DNA of 64,000 nt from Bradysia coprophila (Eukaryota; Arthropoda; Insecta; Diptera; Sciaridae), in NCBI RefSeq assembly GCF_014529535.1, contig NW_023503329.1:2264130-2328129 (forward strand), given 5' to 3'. This document shows positions 37,301-47,990 of the stretch, piece after piece. Numbering within the stretch: position 1 is the stretch's first letter; the number at the start of each line of letters is the position of its first letter. Position numbers and translations under genes: made by a program. The notes beneath the pieces are model-generated. The model was not told the DNA's origin. It saw only the letters and a program-made list of their open reading frames with translations, and ran no database searches.

Positions 37301-37984
37301 AGATTCAGTCGATTTCGACGTGCCATCTTGCCGAACAAAATGAATTTTAAGAACAATTAAAAATGGTTTTATCTTAACAACACAACGTATAATTGACAAT
37401 AAGATTGAATTGGAAAAGTAGCATTCATGTCACACCAAACCATCTTACCATGCGAGTAAATTAAGTTAATTATAACTGGGTACAAATTAAATGTAACGAT
37501 CATCAAAAACAATATTCCTAACCGAAAACAATGAAAAAACACATTTTTGATACATACAAGCCACACACACACACACATACACACAACAAAACAAACACAC
37601 ACATCCATACACATCTATCAATTTCGATTTTCTTTTTAATAATTTCTTTGTAATATAGTTGCGCCTGGAGAGAAATGGTCCCAAGGAAAATTAGAATTTA
37701 TGTTGAGTCAACGTGGCAAACCGCTTCTGCTTCATGATAATCACACCTTCGGTATCCAATATATACGAAAAGATAAAAAATACTGGCAGTGCAATTTGTC
37801 GAGAAAGTTTAACTGTAAGGCCCGGGTTACGACAACGGAAACGGGCGAAATTATTGTTACCAATAACGAGCATTGTCATACGGAAATTCGGCAACATTTG
37901 CGAAAAGATTACAAGGGCAAATTGAATAATTTTAAATTTAAAGACGATAATCGGGCGACGAATTGGCAATTCAAAAATGATTAA
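22374..37984 (+). CDS. BTB/FLYWCH transcription or chromatin factor, isoform with distal terminal exon
   Basis: Coding exons 22374-22605, 31323-32015 and 37659-37984 join in phase with GT/AG, giving about 416 residues. The BTB domain spans the first junction: DEFALCWNNFQDNLSSGFQ, then DLVDVTLAVDGKLLQAHKIV, CSPYFQEMF, NPCKHPI joined to IILKDVTF, FMYQGVVNVKH and SLQIKGLA. This is the insect TTK-type BTB, a dimerisation module. A Ser/Asn-rich linker follows. The last exon encodes a FLYWCH zinc finger: GKPLLLHDNHTFG, KYWQCN, FNCKARV and HCH as ligands. In the known mod(mdg4) family such fingers choose the target or partner. ATG 22374 is used; an inner ATG 22401 gives MDDEFALCW and is also plausible. 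Intron 1 is 8.7 kb and intron 2 5.6 kb. It resembles a Drosophila BTB-FLYWCH gene I could not identify securely. Confidence 0.85.
23042..23121. mobile_element. Candidate 80-bp hAT-type MITE
   Basis: GTGTACAC is found at 23034-23041 and again at 23122-23129, an 8-bp direct duplication. It flanks a segment beginning CAGGGGTGTAAC and ending AATGCCCT. The termini are only roughly inverted. Size and duplication fit a hAT miniature element in intron 1 of the BTB gene. Confidence 0.45.
23600..23749. mobile_element. MITE with 15-bp TIR ACCCTCTCTAGCAA
   Basis: ACCCTCTCTAGCAA at 23600-23613 is answered by TTGCTAGAGAGGGT at the right end (about 23736-23749). It is about 150 bp long, AT-rich inside and without coding potential. 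No convincing target duplication is seen. It lies in intron 1 of the BTB gene. Confidence 0.5.
24102..24259. mobile_element. 158-bp Tc1/mariner-type MITE with TA duplication
   Basis: The terminus CAGTCGGAGAAATATAGATT is exactly inverted at the other end, and similarity continues for about 30 bp. TA flanks both ends (24100-24101 and 24260-24261). TIR length, size and TA site fit a mariner-type miniature element. It lies in intron 1 of the BTB gene. Confidence 0.75.
27645..27766. mobile_element. Hairpin element with 20-bp perfect arms
   Basis: GAGAAATGATAAGTTGGTAC at 27651-27670 is exactly inverted at 27744-27763, and looser similarity (GTATTTCCA / GGTATATTTC) continues outwards. About 73 bp lie between the arms. 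No coding potential; probably a MITE. Confidence 0.5.
32575..32645. repeat. Dispersed repeat R-B (copy 2)
   Basis: TTAGAGCATCC, TTTTTAATCGACGCAAAG and GGTATGCCTCCA appear in the same order as in the copy at 21,960-22,050. It is a short non-coding repeat. Confidence 0.5.
32844..33263. repeat. 420-bp palindrome
   Basis: The left half (from ACATGTACTATTGAGCCG) and right half (to CGGCTCAATAGTACATGT) are inverted copies centred near 33,077, with a loop of about 24 bp. The innermost arms (TATGAAGTTTGGATGCATC and its inverse) are almost perfect. Each arm contains a roughly 118-bp unit that is repeated directly once more at 33,230-33,345. The open frames on both strands here mirror one another and are artefacts of the palindrome. 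Confidence 0.75.
33264..33505. repeat. P1-family segment (copy 2), inverse of 55,325-55,570
   Basis: The segment runs from GACACCCCGCACGACC through CACACAAACTTCGAAGAA to the P1 terminus TTTTTCAAAAGAATCCC. It matches 55,325-55,570 read on the other strand, including the GTCCACTGGAAAATGCGTCC arm shared with 15,895-16,067. It adjoins the 420-bp palindrome, and together they may be one composite element. Confidence 0.6.
34413..34542. mobile_element. Small GGACTGGC-ended MITE (copy 1)
   Basis: It begins TGGACTGGCTC and ends ATATGGCCAGTCCG, an inverted terminal repeat of about ten bases. The interior has AAAAGGCCCTTCGGGAAT. A diverged copy with the same ends and interior lies at 47,876-47,990. Confidence 0.6.
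35575..36557 (+). CDS. Alternative terminal FLYWCH exon of the BTB gene
   Basis: The acceptor ATCTATAG ends at 35574 and leaves the same phase as exon 37659, so BTB exon 32015 can join either. Joined here the protein would be about 635 residues. The finger reads YWLCKSYRITMCRARC with HNH at the end (Cys, Cys, His, His ligands), a FLYWCH pattern. After it comes a long low-complexity tail rich in Gln and His (about nt 35,925-36,060), Ser, Thr and Asn, ending FKMEHI. The two terminal exons have different fingers and different tails, so alternative splicing would give proteins of different DNA or partner specificity. This exon has its own stop, so the two cannot be used in series. Confidence 0.8.
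36558..37658 (+). other. 3' flank of proximal FLYWCH exon and intron before distal exon
   Basis: The first part should be the 3' untranslated region of the proximal isoform. The stretch also holds a copy of the recurring ATGAAGTAAAAGATT motif in inverse (37,181-37,205) and a CA-rich microsatellite at about 37,563-37,610, immediately before the polypyrimidine tract of the distal exon. Confidence 0.45.
37563..37610. repeat. CA-rich microsatellite
   Basis: Imperfect (CA)n interrupted by AAAACAAA, about 50 bp upstream of the distal FLYWCH exon acceptor. CA repeats near acceptors can bind splicing factors in some systems, but nothing here proves a role. Confidence 0.7.
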
Positions 37985-38374
37985 CTGAAAACTGATTTTT
38001 TTTTAAATATAAACTGAACGAAAACGGTTTTTTTTTCTGGGAGAAGTGTCGTGTTTCATTCGAAAAACAAGAAGTTATTCAAACAAAACGAGAAATGAAA
38101 TTCACAATTGATTTGGAGTTGTTTTTATGATTGAAGTTGTTAAGTACAAATTAAATACTCTTTGGGCAATTATTTTATGTCAGCTAAGTAAGTCATTACA
38201 CAAAACGTAAACTATGATGTATATTATACACACACCGCATTAATACGAATTATGGAAGAAAAAAAAATTATTTCAAAATTTCTATATTTGCATGATGTGT
38301 AGTCTAAATATAATTTTTAAGTTTTTCTTTTTGGGATTACATTTTTAATTATTGTTATTAAATTATCTGGAGTC

Positions 38375-38380
38375 AATAAA
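38375..38380 (+). terminator. Candidate polyadenylation signal of BTB distal isoform
   Basis: AATAAA about 390 bp after the stop codon of the distal FLYWCH exon, in AT-rich sequence. It is the clearest such hexamer in the likely 3' untranslated region. Confidence 0.35.
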
Positions 38381-38786
38381 TACGAAAATTGTTTTAATAA
38401 CTAAAATTCAGGTTCTTTAACGACACTCTTCGATATATGGTGTAGACATCAGTTGCGAAATCACGAGTTCACTAAACCTGTTCACAGAAATCACCGAAAG
38501 AGACTCAATTTCTATATGGCCTGTAGACGCAGTACATTTTTTTCGCAGCTGTAGCTTATTTTCATGTGAAGCAACTTCACTTTTTCTATTCCATAGTTCT
38601 ATTCCATTCGTAGTACATTTAGTCGTAAAATTACTAATGTCAGCCAAATATTTTTTTGTGAACCAACTTCACTGCTATGACATTTCTCAGTTTTTCCGCA
38701 TTTCTTACTGGGTCATTATCGCAAAGAGTCGGTAATTGAACTGCATTCTTTGTATAGAGTATTATGATAAAAGAGAAAAAATCTTT

Positions 38787-38938
38787 TGACAAGTACCCCA
38801 AGGCAAGTTATAATTAAATAGTCTTCGGTCTTCTCACTCACATCATAACCTATTGAAAGAGAAGCAAATACTTTGACAAGTACCCCAAGGCAATTTATAA
38901 TTAAATAGTCTTCGGTTCTCTCGCTCTGATCATAACAT
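38787..38938. repeat. Tandem duplication, unit about 85 bp
   Basis: TTTGACAAGTACCCCAAGGC and the following TTATAATTAAATAGTCTTCG occur twice in direct orientation, starting near 38,787 and 38,872, with a few differences in the AGTCTTCGGT-TCTC part. A recent local duplication of non-coding DNA. Confidence 0.8.
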
Positions 38939-39477
38939 TCTATGAAAACTAGAATTGTGATAGAAGTTTGCATGGAAATTGCAGCAGAAGTTATCGACTT
39001 TTATGTCATGATACACATCAGGATACCCATGAAATTTCAGGATCCACCTGATCCATCGATTGGTGTAACCCCCTGATATAAGACTTTGTATTTTCCAGAG
39101 TGAAGTTACTTCATTAGAAAAAATAGCGCATTTTTTTTAGATCCTGTTAAAACGATGGCCTAGGTTAGAATTTACTTTTACGAATTTTCGTAGGTGGATC
39201 GGAAAAATTCGGTGAAAAAAAACGTTTGGGCTCTACTTCCACAGACAATTTCTTGTGGCACTATAAAATAAAAGGACAAAATAACTCAATAAAAAAACAC
39301 CCTGGGTGCAAGGGAACTGTAATATCCTCGTTTATTCATTGAACTTCGAATTCAAGTACTTTTGTAGATCTCAACAAGGTGTTAGAAAGATGTATCATAT
39401 TTCATCGGTCAATCTAATGGAAAACTGTACATTATTAGTCTAGCAATCGCAGAAACACTAACGAGCCGAAGAGTAAT

Positions 39478-39560
39478 GAGGGATTCTTTTGAATTTCGAC
39501 TGACCGAAATCGGAGCTATTTTTTCCGGGACTTTTTTTATATATGCCTAGTTAGGCCTTG
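39478..39560. repeat. P1-family arm (copy 3)
   Basis: GAGGGATTCTTTTGAATTTC followed by GACCGAAATCGGAGC and GGGACTTTTTTTATATATGCC is a diverged copy of the left arm at 15,895-15,970. It continues into unrelated sequence on the right. Confidence 0.5.
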
Positions 39561-40702
39561 GTCCCTAGGCCCCAAAACCAGTCTCAGATAATTTTGATCT
39601 TCCACACCTGTCTGGTGGTAAACGGTGCCAAGTCGAAAAAAGGGGTTTCGTAGTCCGGATTTCATTTCCCTAAGGGGACGAGGACACGGGCGTGTACGGA
39701 CTCGTTGGAAAGCTGAGGTCGAGTACTCCCGGGGCAAATATTAACTTCAATAAAATTGATGATTATCGGACGAAAATATGACTTCCGGAAAATTTCTCAA
39801 AGACGATGGAATCTCGGTGAACTTTGACGAGGGCTGTGACATCACTAATGCAATTATTTGAATGAATTATTATTTATTATGAATGTGGAGGACCTCAGCT
39901 TTACACCGATACCCATATTTAGTAGTTATTGGGGTGGAATGCACAGTTTTTATCTTTTGAGTATTCACGTACGCCGCTACTCGAACCGAACGACTATGTT
40001 GTATTTTCTGCTAGTTTTTAAGTCAAATTAAAGCATGATTAAGGTTGATTTTTGACTTCTTTGGCTGTATTTAATCGGTAGGGCTTTTTTACGTTCAGAA
40101 AAATAGTGGGGCTGAGTTGACGCTCACATATTAATAGAAAATGGCATCCTAGCATGAACATAAGAAATGTTTGGAGGCTAATGAAGTCACAGTAGGCACT
40201 GCATTTCTTTCGTAAAGATAGATGACTTGCTTTCATTGTATGAGTTAAAACACACAATACAATCATTCTTAAGCGGTGGCTCTCATCACAAATGCCTCCA
40301 AATTGGACATGGCCTTGTCAATGTAGTATTCATGCTAGGAGCAGTGCGTTGCTTTCGTCCACAACTCCGGTTTAAAGTTTAACAAATTTACATTCAATGT
40401 TCCGCAAATACGTTCCATTGATTAATCATCTTTTACTAACAAAATCGTCAACAATGAATGATGTATCTCTAGCTAGGATTCTCTTATATAACAATCGACT
40501 TATAGCTCATCTGAAGATGTGCAAGATTTGGAAAAAAACATCACTCGATTCTTAAAACAAAAGAAGTAATAGATGTAATGTTATGTGGCGATACGCTTTC
40601 CGCTTATAACAGGTTGTGAACCCTAAGAGTCTTTCAGCTGATGATTTTCGAATATAAAGTTGTAGTCACTATTTAAATCATTTGCGATCCGTGGATCATT
40701 AG

Positions 40703-40708
40703 TTTATT
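40703..40708 (-). terminator. Candidate polyadenylation signal of beta-galactosidase gene
   Basis: TTTATT on the plus strand (AATAAA on the minus strand) lies about 165 bp beyond the stop codon of the GH35 gene. Confidence 0.3.
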
Positions 40709-40872
40709 ATGAAAATGGCATAGTAGGAATGGATGAGGCAGAACCCCTGAATAAACTAAAATGCTTTGAAATAGTCTTACGATGATTAACGTAAGTCCGG
40801 TATAGATTTCTGATTTGATGGATTTGAAAAGTTAATTTTTCTAAATCATATTTTCCGACGAAACTTTTTTAA

Positions 40873-43800
40873 TTACTTTACTGAACGAGTAAAAAGAATA
40901 CAAAAAACTACGAAAAATACGTAGATGAGCGAATGTCTATGCAGTGAGCTGACTGCTCCTGGAGCATCTTCAACATCGTATGGCGATTCTCTAAATGCCA
41001 CTGAACTACCCGGATTGAGTTGCTCGAAAATTGTAATCTGTTTAAAAGAAAATTCAAAGTTTCTTGCATCTGAACATTTGCATCCTATCAAAACACTAAC
41101 CGTATTCGAGCCGGTTTTCAGTAATGGTGCCGGAATGTATAGATTTCTGTATGGTCCAACTTTGAAATATCGGCCGATATTGAATCCATTTACAAAGACG
41201 ATTCCTTTATGCCAAGAGCTCACATCCAAATACGTGTCGGTAGGCTGGCCAGATATTTCGAATGTTGCTTGCATGAGACACGGAGCTTGTAGTGATGAAT
41301 CGATAGTCTTCCAATTTGACAAGCTAGAGTGAAATGTGAGTAGTCAGGGGGTGAAGTGACTATATAATAATATAAGTATTTAAGAATCTACCACTCATTA
41401 CCAGCGAGCTTCCCTCTCAGAACTTCATCTAATTTATCAAAGATTACTCAGTAATTCGGGAAGGCAAGCAATTTTCCTGAGGACTTTTATAATTTCGATT
41501 CGGCTGCTATCGGGACCTGTGTATGTCTTATCTAAAGAACAATCACCTTTTCACCCAATCGGATTTAAATTCCAAGGCAAATGTCTCTATTCTGGTTTGG
41601 TCGACGCCATTTAATGAAATGTATCCACCATAGTCTGCCGGTAATCCTTTTTGTTGCTTGAATTCATTTTCCCCACCAACATTGTGTCGTCCCGAATTTT
41701 CAATCAGAAGATCGATTGTCTGTTCCACACCATTCTTTGGTTCCAGTACCGTTCCTCGTTGACTATCCGGTATGACAACAAAATTACCGATTAGTAAAAA
41801 AAAAGTCGACAAATGGAAATGGTTCCAGAAAACCTGTCAATCCAATAATCAGGACGTACAGCCTGGGTATCTTGAGTATCTTTTATAACTCCATCTACAA
41901 TCAGAACTGCGAAATTTTGTACAGGACCAGCCTGTCCAATCAATTGTACCATCAAAATAACATTACATTAGCAAATTCGTCAATGGTCTTACCCAATAAG
42001 ACGTTGGCACGGAAAACGATGCCTTGATCCTATAAATTATGTATCCATACGACTGACCACTGAATGTTCCACCTTTGTTGTTCATCGGTAGATTTTCCAT
42101 TGAAACGACATCGTTGAAAATAAATTTTGCGTCGCTCGGTATTTGGTTGATTATTTCGTTGAAATTCAAATACGTTCGTAGTTCCACTCGTGGATAGGCC
42201 GTTGTAGGACTTTCTGCAATCAGTGCAGGTCGGTGTAACGGGGGAATTTGATACGTTTCGATTAAATCTCTTGCTTTGTAGTACTTTTCGGTATAACCAC
42301 CGGATTCCGTCAGTGGGGAATCATAATCTATTCAGGAGACGTAAGTAAAATTGACCAGAAAACAGTGGATCTAACAAATATTACCATAAGACGTTGTTAC
42401 CACTTTACTATCGTACGGAGCATCCCAATTCGGTGTTACACCTAGATTTAGAGAAAAACGGAAGGTGAATACAGTTGTCTCTCGTGATTTAATAGGGGGC
42501 GAGCAATGAACTCCTTTAATAGAGTGGCATTGTATTACAAAAGGACCTTCTTGCCAACTGAAACTGAAATTGTTCCTACTTTATTGCGAAAAATTCTTTC
42601 TCATAGAGTGAAGATTCAGTTGAACCAACAGAAAGGTTGACCTGTTACAAGAACTGAGTGAATCTTATATGTTAGTTGGGGAAGGTGTCTATAATAAGGA
42701 AGATTCGTGTCATCATATTAAAACAAATGAAGTAAAAGATTCTGTATATCTAAGACTAGGAAAGGCTTTAAACAACAGATGTTATACGTAAAAGGCTAAA
42801 AATCTACAATCTACTCGAAACTTACCTGCCATAAATCCGAAATTGGTTCCACCGTGAAACATGTACAAATTAACTGATGCGTTGTACCGCAATATGGTCT
42901 CGTACCAAATTTCGAACTCTAAAATTTGAACAACAAACGAAAATTATGATTGCCTGGGTAATTCTACAGGCAATTAATTACGTTCAGCAGGAATTAGATT
43001 GTGCTCTCCAAACCAATAGTCGTACCAACCGGTCCAAAATTCCATAACCATTAGCGGTTTGTCCGGCTGTATTTCACGAAGCGTTTCCAGATTTTGTTCG
43101 GGTTCCGTTTGAAAATTGACTGTCAGGAATACCCCAGGCGGAGTTCCGCGGAAACCGTTCCAAGAATTGTCCGAGGTAAATATAAGCGAATCGATGTCGT
43201 TACTTTCGACAACTTCTTTCAAATACACCATGTAAGGGAGATCGATGGGCCAGAAAACGGCATATTCATTTTCTAACTTGCAAGGCAAAACAAAGTCAGA
43301 GGTTACGAAGGACTCCTTCGGAAGGAGGAATGAATTTTTGGGCCATGAAAGTTAACACTAAAAAATACTGAGAAATGCTATAAATCAGACTATTTTTGAC
43401 AGAAGAACTCTCTTTCGAAGTTATTGTGGCCCTTTAGGCTTTGCCTTCATGCCCCTTTAAAAGTAAACAGCCTCGATACTCCGCGCTATAAGGCCCACGG
43501 AGTATAGAGGCTGTTTATAAAAAGAGTAAGTAATTATAAATTTACTTGAACGGCAATGATGGAACCTCCTCTAGAAAATTGCAGGTCCACGATTTGAGCC
43601 AGTAAATTATCCAAGTAAATTTTCACTCGATCCAGATAAGGTTGATAGCTGGTCCTTACGTTCATATTTGGATCTCTTTGTAACCAACTTCAAAGTAAAA
43701 AGCAAACATTAAGTTCTCCTATGATCTCTAATAGATAATGAACTAACCTTGGTAAGCCTCCGAATTCCCACTCGGCACAAATGAATGGACCTGTGCAGCC

Positions 43801-44690
43801 ATTGAATAGGAGAAGCAATCAAATTTCATCTTTGTCAGTTCGCATGTTCAATAGCCTTTTTACCTGGTCGGAAAATAACGAGCAAGTCTTCTTCTTGCGC
43901 CATTTGAACGAATCGTCGTACGTCTAAGAATGCCGACATATCTTCGTTTCCATTACCGAAATCAAAATAATCTTGATTCGGCTCATGTAGATTCCACGGG
44001 ACATATGTCTCGACTGTATTGGCACCCATAGCTCTTAACTTCTGTAATCTGTCACGCCATTGGTTCGGATGTGTTCGAAAGTAATGAATAGCTCCACTTA
44101 CGATTCTGATAAGCTTTCCATTTAACCTTTGCGGAAATGTTAGTGAATGGGGTCAGTTTTTTAATGCTTTAGATCTCACCAACAACTCTAAGGAAAACGA
44201 TCTGAAACTCTTGTCTTCGTAGAGACACTTATTTTTATCCGCTGAGTGGAAGGAGTCATTTTTCGTAAATTACGTAATACATAAAAGGGCTCTTACGTGA
44301 AGGTCCATAATTCTTATTTTTTAGAAATTAGACTAGTGTATACCGAGCATATGGCAAGGCATAAAATAATCTTTTATTAACTCTAATAGAACAACCTGAC
44401 ATACGAATGCTAACCGTTAAATTTACTCATCCCGATATAAAAGGTATAAGTTACAGCTTACTTAAAACCATCCGCATCCGCTACAAGTCCAACAAGTGGA
44501 GATTCATTTACCGTCTGAAAGTACTCGTAAACGCTTGGCAAGACCTGACGGACATCCTGCAACGGATTTGAGTTTTTAAAAGAGTCAACCAAATTTTGCT
44601 TGTTTAATAACAACGAAATACCGTTTCTGTTCCTGTTCCAGCATCGATCGATCCCAAAGTTCCTAACAACAATATTACCAAAAACATCAT
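40873..44690 (-). CDS. GH35 beta-galactosidase, secreted, membrane-anchored
   Basis: Twelve exons, in minus-strand order 44690-44622, 44556-44462, 44126-43864, 43790-43748, 43687-43546, 43276-42982, 42918-42826, 42441-42385, 42327-41993, 41931-41834, 41762-41547, 41323-40873, keep frame with GT/AG and give about 718 residues; the family has about 650-680. MMFLVILLLGTLGSIDA is a signal peptide. The GH35 core shows SGAIHYFR, NTVETYVPWNLHEP, PFICAEWEFGGLP, LENEYAVF with acid/base Glu near 208, FTSD, LTVNFQ, MVMEFWTGW with nucleophile Glu near 283, and NLYMFHGGTNFGF. Beta domains follow, with VNGFNIGRYF and GPYRNLYIPAPLL. It hydrolyses terminal beta-galactosides. After DAPGAVSS a hydrophobic tail (SLIYVFFVVFCILF) ends TRSVK, implying a GPI or type I membrane anchor, perhaps at the gut surface rather than in lysosomes. 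No frame break seen. Confidence 0.93.
42720..42744 (+). repeat. Recurring motif copy in GH35 intron
   Basis: ACAAATGAAGTAAAAGATT followed by CTGTA is one of about eleven copies of this motif between 37.2 and 57.5 kb. It lies in the intron between exons 42918-42826 and 42441-42385. Confidence 0.6.
43464..43518. repeat. Perfect 20-bp inverted repeat in GH35 intron
   Basis: TAAACAGCCTCGATACTCCG at 43464-43483 and a near-exact inverse at 43499-43518 are separated by 15 bp. It lies in the intron 43277-43545 and would form a stable hairpin in the pre-mRNA. Confidence 0.5.
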
Positions 44691-46789
44691 CTTGCTGACA
44701 AACGCGCCATAAACTCAATATCAACTAATTGGACGTGAATCGACACTGATCTGACAAGTTCGATTTCTCGCAATATCTTCATGTTTTATTATTTCGAACT
44801 AACAGATTACTGTACCGTATCGGCGTTGCATTGATTACCAGTCTTTTTATCAAAAATAAATTATCACGTAGTAATTCCATGCATACGTCTGTGATATGAT
44901 ACCTACAATTCGTCAAACTGAAGTGTCATCAGCTAGCTATTCCAAACCGTCAATGGCTCGCAAGTTAATTTTTGCATTTAGTTGTTAGTATTACCAAGCA
45001 GTCGTTTAGGATTTTACTGCCAAAAAATCTTGTTCCTTGCTGGAAATTTTGCGTATACGATATAGTCTTCGACCTGGACTTCGCTTCGGGTTTCGTATAT
45101 ATTTTCTGCAAAATTGTCATTAACGCAAACATTAAGAAAACAGCTATTTACAGTAGTCACATCGATCTGAGTCTCAAGACATCGGATCATTTAACAATCT
45201 GAGAATCAAAATGATTTCTTCTGGACCACGGGCGGTATACTGAATTTTTTTATTGTTTTCGATGCCTTACATGTGAAGTAAGGTGCTTGGTGTCCGTCTT
45301 GGCGGTTCGAGCTACAACACGCGAATAAGTATAAAAACCATCTCGCCAGACACACACGCAAATTACAATTAAATTGTGTGTGACTCCTGAAGCTAAATTG
45401 AAATAGAAATATTTTTTTATTCATTTTAAATGCAAAAAATAATGCTCACAATCGACGCAGTCATTGAAAAAACGATCTTTTCGAAAATGATTTGAAAAAT
45501 TTGTGATAATTTACATTTCAGCAAGGCTTCGTTTTGTCTTTCAAGCTTTCAAACTAGGACGTAGTCCGCCGTTGTAATCCAAAATAGCGTATCGCATTGT
45601 AGGTGTGCTTTGGAGAGCTTTCGAAAGCTTTGAGCATCATTTGGATTCCATTGAGAAAGTGTAAGATTTCATTAGTGAAGCTTAAAGCTTTGCAAACCCA
45701 GAGACACAGATGCGATATGTCATTTCGGCTTTACATTTTTGACACAATTCCTTTAGAAGAGGTTAACTTCTGAGTCGTTTGAGTTACAAATTTTCAATGT
45801 CAAGAGGTCTATTGATACAAGATTTATCTCTTTGTATACTGCGCAGAGTACACTTACGCTTACACCTCAACCAAATGCAAAGAATTTGACAAAAAAAGAC
45901 TAAATCAATTCAATCAACAAAAAATACTATTTCGAGAATTTCTAATGGCGGTTCTGTACGACTGTTCAGACATAATTATAGTGACATTCCATATGCACAA
46001 TAATAATAATCACAAATTAACTACTTAATTCACATATTAATATGTTATGCAGAATAGTTTGCGAGAAATATCTCGTATAAACAGCTACTCTGCACATATA
46101 AAATTTATATTATCCGCACAAAACTACAATATTGTACACTGTGTGTACAACACGTATTTGCTTAACCGAGCCGAACAACCAGTGGAAACAATTTAAACGA
46201 TGTGCGTGAACTCGTGTAATTTCAGTGAACTTTTCTATAAGTAATCCGAATAATTTACATACATTGCAATTAGACAAAAATTTAATGTATTTGATCTCTC
46301 GAAAAGCATTTATATACAAACATCATAGACATTCTATACCTACTATTACTATACACACACTACAGACTACATATACACACATGATACACAGCATAAAATT
46401 TGCAATTGCGATTTTATATTGCAGCACAAGAAAACAAAAAAAAAGGAATGAAACTAACGTTAAACACTATTTCTTGCAATGGTATACTTAAGAGAGGCAG
46501 GTCACAATAACTTAGCGCCTGTTTTATTGTTACCGATTAGTATATTTTTGATTATTTTTTTACCAGTACCGTTCAAACTGAACGACTGGTTTTTAAATTT
46601 TTCGAAAATCCAATCCAAGAAATTCACAACCACGATTTATGTTATAAAATATTTCAATTGACGCTCGGAAATTGCTTGTTTCATTTACGACTTAAGAACA
46701 TTTTTCATGCTAAAAGTGTTATACCCAGAAAAAGAAAATTCAGACACTCTTGAGGTATGTGTGAAAAATTCCGCTAAGAGGTGTAATAT
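44691..46789. other. Intergenic region upstream of GH35 gene
   Basis: It should contain the promoter of the minus-strand beta-galactosidase gene just above 44,690. I could not identify a TATA box or initiator with confidence. The remainder is AT-rich without coding exons or recognisable repeats. Confidence 0.35.
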
Positions 46790-47436
46790 ACTTCATTGAC
46801 GTATATGACAATGTTTTCTATACGTGGGACACGTTGAAAACGAAGCTACGTATTTCGGTTGTTAGATTTTAATATTCATGTGCTATGTATTAAAGTAGCT
46901 CCTTAGAATTGTTTACAAACTGGAGCTACGCAGGTCACTTGTTATGTTTTATTATTGTGAAAATAAATGAAATGAAATGTATTGTGGAGATGTACGTGAA
47001 ATGTGAATAACGTACGAGTGGGACGGATGTTAGACGCAAATCACGTATCTTAAACGTGTATAATGGATGTTGATCTTAAACATTGAATCTGGATCATATT
47101 CAAATTTCTTAACACGAAGAAGATAAAATTCAAATCCAAGTCCATAACTATCTCGTGCTTCCTCGTGCTTTATGAACTTAAATTAAATTCAATTGTGTTA
47201 AAAAACGACATATCGTTATTTATGTGAGTTATGTTATAACGTGCCATTCGTAACTTACACGCCACACACGTTTCTGGCTTTCAAAGTACGCTTCAACAAT
47301 AAGAAATGTCAACACTACAGTACTGCAACATAAGAAAGATGGTTGGTTCATGATCCAGAGGTCACCAGTTCAATTCCCGAAGAAATCAATTTTTAATTTC
47401 AAGTGTTTGTTACCAATAACAGCTGATAGTACATTT

Positions 47437-47544
47437 CGTACGAGGTTCCAAATTTTTATTTTGACGAGTGAGGATGTTATTACCCGACCCGAAGGATAGG
47501 GCTGTATTCCAACTCGTCAAAAAAAAAATTTGGAACCTCGTACG
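47437..47544. mobile_element. Hairpin element, family P2 (copy 2)
   Basis: Arms CGTACGAGGTTCCAAATTTTT and inverse flank a loop with TTACCCGACCCGAAGGATAG. It shares arms and loop with 19,422-19,532 and sits inside repeat R-A copy B, so it inserted after that repeat. Confidence 0.65.
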
Positions 47545-47744
47545 TACAGTGCTTTACGTACTAATGGTCGGTCAAGAAATTGCATGCATTATGGTTCTAC
47601 TTTTGAGACCCTTTCATTACCAATATGTTTTTCACATTAGTTTACCATTAATTTCACTTATAATTAACATCATTGTTTGGTTATTTTTACAGCATTTCAT
47701 AAGTAACTCGTTTTTGTATACACGTCTAACAACATTTTTTTCTG

Positions 47745-47830
47745 CTGCGGTTGAGTTTCGAACCCTCGAACTGGCAACTCAATAAGTCAATGCGAGTCCT
47801 CGGTCAAAACACCGCGCTATTGAGTTGTTG
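47745..47830 (-). repeat. tRNA-like sequence, minus strand (SINE relic)
   Basis: On the minus strand this reads AACAACTCAATAGCGCGGTG, then GACCGAGGACTCGC, and finally GAGGGTTCGAAACTC, resembling D-arm and T-arm (B-box) of a tRNA. The stems do not close into a standard cloverleaf, so a SINE head or decayed tRNA is more likely than a working gene. Confidence 0.4.
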
Positions 47831-47875
47831 TAATATGGGTGAATTTATTACATTTCATATGTTTAAATACAGTAC

Positions 47876-47990
47876 CGGACTGGCTCGAAAAAGCAACTCA
47901 ATTTAAAAAGGCCCACAAATTAAAAATTCTCATACAAAAATCCAAAAGGCCCATCGGGAATCCCCTGAATTTACCGTATGGCCAGTCCGG
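47876..47990. mobile_element. Small GGACTGGC-ended MITE (copy 2)
   Basis: It starts CGGACTGGCTCGAAAAAGC and ends CGTATGGCCAGTCCGG, with AAAAGGCCCATCGGGAAT inside. It is a diverged copy of 34,413-34,542 and interrupts repeat R-A copy B. Confidence 0.6.

Larger units (their letters stand above)
38381..40872. other. Intergenic region between BTB and beta-galactosidase genes
   Basis: No gene recognised. It contains a tandem duplication near 38.8 kb and a P1-family arm at 39.5 kb. A locally GC-richer patch at 39,540-39,740 carries an open frame without any recognisable domain. Confidence 0.4.

Noticed and set aside
39537..39737. GC-richer open frame near 39.6 kb
   Set aside because: Starts within a P1-family arm and shows no recognisable domain.
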